This document shows positions 49,179 to 51,438 of a stretch of 51,438 nucleotides of DNA, in pieces. The DNA is taken from positions 1 to 51,438 of the forward strand of contig CAZVWJ010000015.1 of the NCBI GenBank assembly GCA_964631325.1, written 5' to 3'. The first letter of the stretch is position 1; the number at the start of each line of letters is the position of its first letter. Made by a program: the position numbers and the translations under genes. The notes under the pieces are model-generated. The model worked only from the letters and a program-made list of their open reading frames with translations, was not told the DNA's origin and ran no database searches. The DNA comes from CAZVWJ01 sp964631325 (GTDB taxonomy: Bacteria > T1Sed10-126).

Positions 49179-49281
49179 TAAAATTAATCAGGTTTAAGGA
49201 GTAACGCTGATTATTCTAAGTAAGCGCGTTTATAATAACTTGAATTATTGGCCAGTTCAAGCACAGAGCTTATCAAGGCAG

Positions 49282-49427
49282 AACCTCAAAACGCTTCTTC
49301 CCCCTGATGGGGGAAGACAGATGGGTGTGAAAAGGAGGTTTCCAGAGCCCATTCACTCCGCCTCAGGCAAGATTCCCCCTCACCTTAGTCCTCTCCCACC
49401 AGGGGAGAGGAGATTCGTTTTGAGGTT
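49282..49427. repeat. MITE-like inverted-repeat element
   Basis: Perfect 12-base ends AACCTCAAAACG (49282-49293) and CGTTTTGAGGTT (49416-49427) bound 146 bases. Inside are hairpins CTTCCCCC-TGAT-GGGGGAAG near 49295 and CTCTCCC/GGGGAGAG near 49391. The core style matches the elements at 31376 and 42713, but the termini differ. No ORF and no clear target duplication are seen. The remaining gap (49179-49477) is otherwise featureless. Confidence 0.65.
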
Positions 49428-49477
49428 TTATTATCAAAGATAGAATTTACTATAAAAAAAGGGGGGATTAAGTATAA

Positions 49478-49663
49478 TCAACGAGTTCGGTTTAAGTAGG
49501 AATTTCTGAAATCTTTTGCTCTTTCCCTGGCCCAGATTTGAGCTGCTTTTTCCGGGGAAACATCATGGTCCAGCCGGGCCTCCAGTTTTTCTTTAAACTT
49601 TAACACTTCCTGGACCTGTGTCTCCATAAATTCCGTGAACTCGCTCCCGGAATTAAATTCCAT
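49478..49663 (-). CDS. Small helical protein, unknown
   Basis: This 61-residue ORF (MEFNSGSEFTEFMETQVQEV, then two charged helices ending SPEKAAQIWARERAKDFRNS) has a balanced, amphipathic composition. Its codon use looks genuine. A GGGTGAATAAG sequence precedes the ATG, a weak ribosome site. It lies 129 bases downstream of manC on the same strand. No family is recognised. It could be a small regulator or a chance ORF; conservation elsewhere would settle this. Confidence 0.5.
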   Translation of the reverse strand: MEFNSGSEFTEFMETQVQEVLKFKEKLEARLDHDVSPEKAAQIWARERAKDFRNSYLNRTR

Positions 49664-49792
49664 TCTTATTCACCCGGTCAGCTATTAATTTTACCCTTCA
49701 ATAATTAGAATCGACTTCCCGGGGTTAAAACTTCAGCGGTAGTTTGTCCAATCAAAGGAAAGGAAAGGGAAATTTAGCCTGAACTAATCGGG

Positions 49793-50881
49793 TTAGAGAA
49801 GTTCCTGATAGCCTTTAGCGTCAAGTTTATTGACCAGTGTTTTAACTTTTTGTGCTTGATCACGATCACAGATTAAAACAGCGTCTTCAGTGGAAACTAC
49901 GATTAAACCTTCAACGTCCACACACCCAATGAAAGGGCCATCGGCCGAAACGAGTATATTATTTTCACTTTGAATGGTCTCCAGGGGACCTACTTTAATA
50001 TTATTATCCTCGTCACTTTCAAAGAGGTCTTCCAGGGCATCCCAGGTACCAAGATCAGTCCAATTGAAGTCTACCGGTAGCGTCCAAACCCGCGCAGATC
50101 GCTCCAGGATACCGTAATCAACTGAAATTTCCGGAAGTGAACTATAATGTTCAGAAGCTGCTTTTTCCCAGTCTCTCTCTTCTTTCCACGTGCTATCAAT
50201 TGCCTCAAGGCCAGAATACAACTCCGGCATAAAGGATTCAATTTCAGATAAGATTCTGCCGGCCGACCAGAAAAACATCCCGCTATTCCAGAGATAATCT
50301 CCCTGTTCCAAAAAATGACGTGCCTGCTGCCGCTCAGGTTTTTCGGTAAATTTGTTAACCCTGTGCACAGGTCTCTCCAGAAATTGTTCATAATTATCGG
50401 AAAAATAATTTATATAACCGTAGCCGGTTGAAGGGAAGTCGGGACGAATTCCAAAAGTTACCAGACAATCTTGTTCAGAGGCGGCACGGGAAGCGGACTC
50501 AACAGCAGCCACAAACTTTTCCCTCGGAGAGATCTGGTGGTCCGCGGGAAAAACTCCAATAACCGCATCCGAACTAAATTTCTGGCGAACAATAAGCCCG
50601 CCCCAGCCCGCACAGGCGGCAGTATCTCTTCCCTCGGGTTCACCGAGGATATTTTCGGCCGGGAGTTGCTGACAGGCAGAAGTTACCGGTGCCTGATGTT
50701 CCCGCGCCGTAATAACGAAAATATTTTCTTTTTTGTACGCGGCAAGCAAGCGATCGATGGTAGCGGCCAGCATAGATTTTTGCCGGCCAAGGGAAAGAAC
50801 CTGTTTGGGCCGGTCCCGGCGCGAGAGAGGCCAGAACCTGGTTCCCGTACCCCCGGCCATAATAAGGGCAACCTTTTCCAT
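49793..50881 (-). CDS. manC: Mannose-1-phosphate guanylyltransferase
   Basis: ManC makes GDP-mannose from mannose-1-phosphate and GTP, for surface polysaccharides. The 362-residue protein has ALIMAGGTGTRFWPLSRRDRPKQ (5-27, nucleotide loop and catalytic Arg/Lys), EPEGRDTAACAGWG, GVFPADHQISP and GYGYINYF. NKFTEKPERQQARHFLEQG, WNSGMFFW and VDFNWTDLGTWDAL are also clear. No C-terminal isomerase domain is attached, so it is monofunctional. Its ATG overlaps the Nudix stop by one base (TAATG), so translation is probably coupled. Confidence 0.96.
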   Translation of the reverse strand: MEKVALIMAGGTGTRFWPLSRRDRPKQVLSLGRQKSMLAATIDRLLAAYKKENIFVITAREHQAPVTSACQQLPAENILGEPEGRDTAACAGWGGLIVRQKFSSDAVIGVFPADHQISPREKFVAAVESASRAASEQDCLVTFGIRPDFPSTGYGYINYFSDNYEQFLERPVHRVNKFTEKPERQQARHFLEQGDYLWNSGMFFWSAGRILSEIESFMPELYSGLEAIDSTWKEERDWEKAASEHYSSLPEISVDYGILERSARVWTLPVDFNWTDLGTWDALEDLFESDEDNNIKVGPLETIQSENNILVSADGPFIGCVDVEGLIVVSTEDAVLICDRDQAQKVKTLVNKLDAKGYQELL

Positions 50882-51312
50882 TACCGGTCTTCGTCAGCCA
50901 ATAATTTTTCTGCGTATGCAGTTAAAATTTCTTCGTGGTCAAATACTAATTCCGGCCATTTTTCATCCAGGTCAAGTAATTTAACTTCGGCGGCGTCAGT
51001 AGCGGCTTCCAGCTTCCCTTTTCCCTGGCCGGTGAAACAGACTGTCACCGTATGATGGCGGGGGTCACGGGAGGGGTGAGAGAAAACTCGCCATTGCTCG
51101 TAATCCCAGAAATCCAGCCCGGTTTCTTCTTTTACCTCGCGCTCAATCGCCGTTTCAACCGCTTCTCCGTATTCGACAAAGCCCCCGGGAAGAGCCCAGC
51201 CCACAGGAGGATTTTTACGTTTAACCAGAACTATCTGCCCCTCGTAATCAATAATAGCATCAACTGCAAGGTAGGGATTATGGGGCGTAAAATCTTTATT
51301 CATTTTTCCCAA
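50881..51312 (-). CDS. Nudix hydrolase
   Basis: The 143-residue protein carries the complete Nudix box GGFVEYGEAVETAIEREVKEETGL (about 42-65), with the catalytic REVKEE. It is preceded by the substrate-side strand VDAIIDYEGQIVLVKRKN. The small size and the ADP-ribose-like sequence around WALPGGFVEYGE suggest hydrolysis of ADP-ribose or a nucleoside diphosphate sugar, not a specific assignment. It overlaps manC by one base, so a nucleotide-sugar role is attractive but unproven. Confidence 0.9.
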   Translation of the reverse strand: MGKMNKDFTPHNPYLAVDAIIDYEGQIVLVKRKNPPVGWALPGGFVEYGEAVETAIEREVKEETGLDFWDYEQWRVFSHPSRDPRHHTVTVCFTGQGKGKLEAATDAAEVKLLDLDEKWPELVFDHEEILTAYAEKLLADEDR

Positions 51313-51381
51313 CCTACTTTCCAGTTAAAGCTGCCAGAAGCCGGTTTTCAGCTTTTGGACTTTCGCTATTGATTGATGTAT

Positions 51382-51438
51382 TGGTCGGGACGGCCGGATT
51401 TGAACCGGCGACCTCGCGCCCCCCAGGCGCGCGCGCTG
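51382..51438 (-). tRNA. tRNA-Pro(GGG), 5-prime end cut off by the window
   Basis: Reading the minus strand, the anticodon stem CGCGC pairs with GCGCG around the loop CTGGGGG, giving anticodon GGG. The T-arm GCCGG-TTCAAAT-CCGGC, acceptor strand CGTCCCG, discriminator A and an encoded CCA (51382-51384) follow. The D-arm and 5-prime acceptor strand lie beyond base 51438. Confidence 0.92.

Noticed and set aside
50471..51055. 194-codon plus-strand ORF opposite manC and the Nudix gene
   Set aside because: It is antisense to two clearly conserved genes and shows no domain or start signal.

Overview
The window is a chromosomal stretch of a Gram-negative bacterium with moderate GC content. The outer-membrane type is inferred from an OmpA-family protein, several lipobox proteins, TPR outer-membrane-assembly-like proteins and a secreted helix-hairpin-helix protein. 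Start codons are often GTG or TTG with clear Shine-Dalgarno sites, genes are tightly packed, and many intergenic gaps carry small palindromic or MITE-like repeats. I could not place it in a named phylum; an uncultured lineage is plausible. Many cytosolic proteins are strongly acidic, which hints at a saline habitat (weak inference).

Layout. 0-2 kb: ruvA with a DHH phosphoesterase upstream of it, flanked by repeats. 2-6 kb: a promoter drives a dihydropyrimidine-dehydrogenase-like fused oxidoreductase and an SsnA-type amidohydrolase, a probable nucleobase or N-heterocycle catabolic pair. 6-13 kb: HD-GYP phosphodiesterase, ftsH, a sulfotransferase, an orphan FlgC-like mini-protein, apbE and glyA. 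13-20.6 kb: a Mth938-type gene, then a minus-strand envelope gene set running lipoprotein, OmpA-like, FecR-domain protein, second sulfotransferase, a 55-residue lipoprotein and a CsgG/TolB-like TPR protein. 20.7-25 kb: a BrkB/YihY membrane protein, a frameshifted ribonuclease D, a MITE with an apparent target duplication, a Cys-rich small protein and a nitronate monooxygenase-type flavoenzyme.

25.2-41.9 kb is the centrepiece: an almost continuous minus-strand array reading NYN nuclease, gshB, amidohydrolase, hisG, hisD, hisB, hisH, hisA, hisF, hisIE, trpE, trpG, (palindromic insertion), trpD, trpF, trpB, trpA, NfeD protease and slipin. The tight spacing and overlaps suggest a histidine-tryptophan superoperon. 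trpC, hisC, hisZ and a histidinol-phosphatase are missing from it. Short palindromic repeats are embedded at the trpA/nfeD junction, and an inverted-repeat element separates trpG from trpD.

41.9-51.4 kb: a 1-kb AT-rich non-coding gap with a MITE-like element; then, on the minus strand, a run TPR/coiled-coil protein, MurG-like transferase, secreted coiled-coil HhH protein, TPR lipoprotein, HDOD protein, YfcE-type phosphoesterase and MerR regulator. A Nudix hydrolase/ManC/small-protein group lies further right, and the window ends inside a tRNA-Pro(GGG) gene on the minus strand. I found no CRISPR array, complete IS element, rRNA or prophage. The least explained material is the small-repeat ecology and a pair of homologous, colinear, possibly structured intergenic elements (288-445 and 13338-13495).
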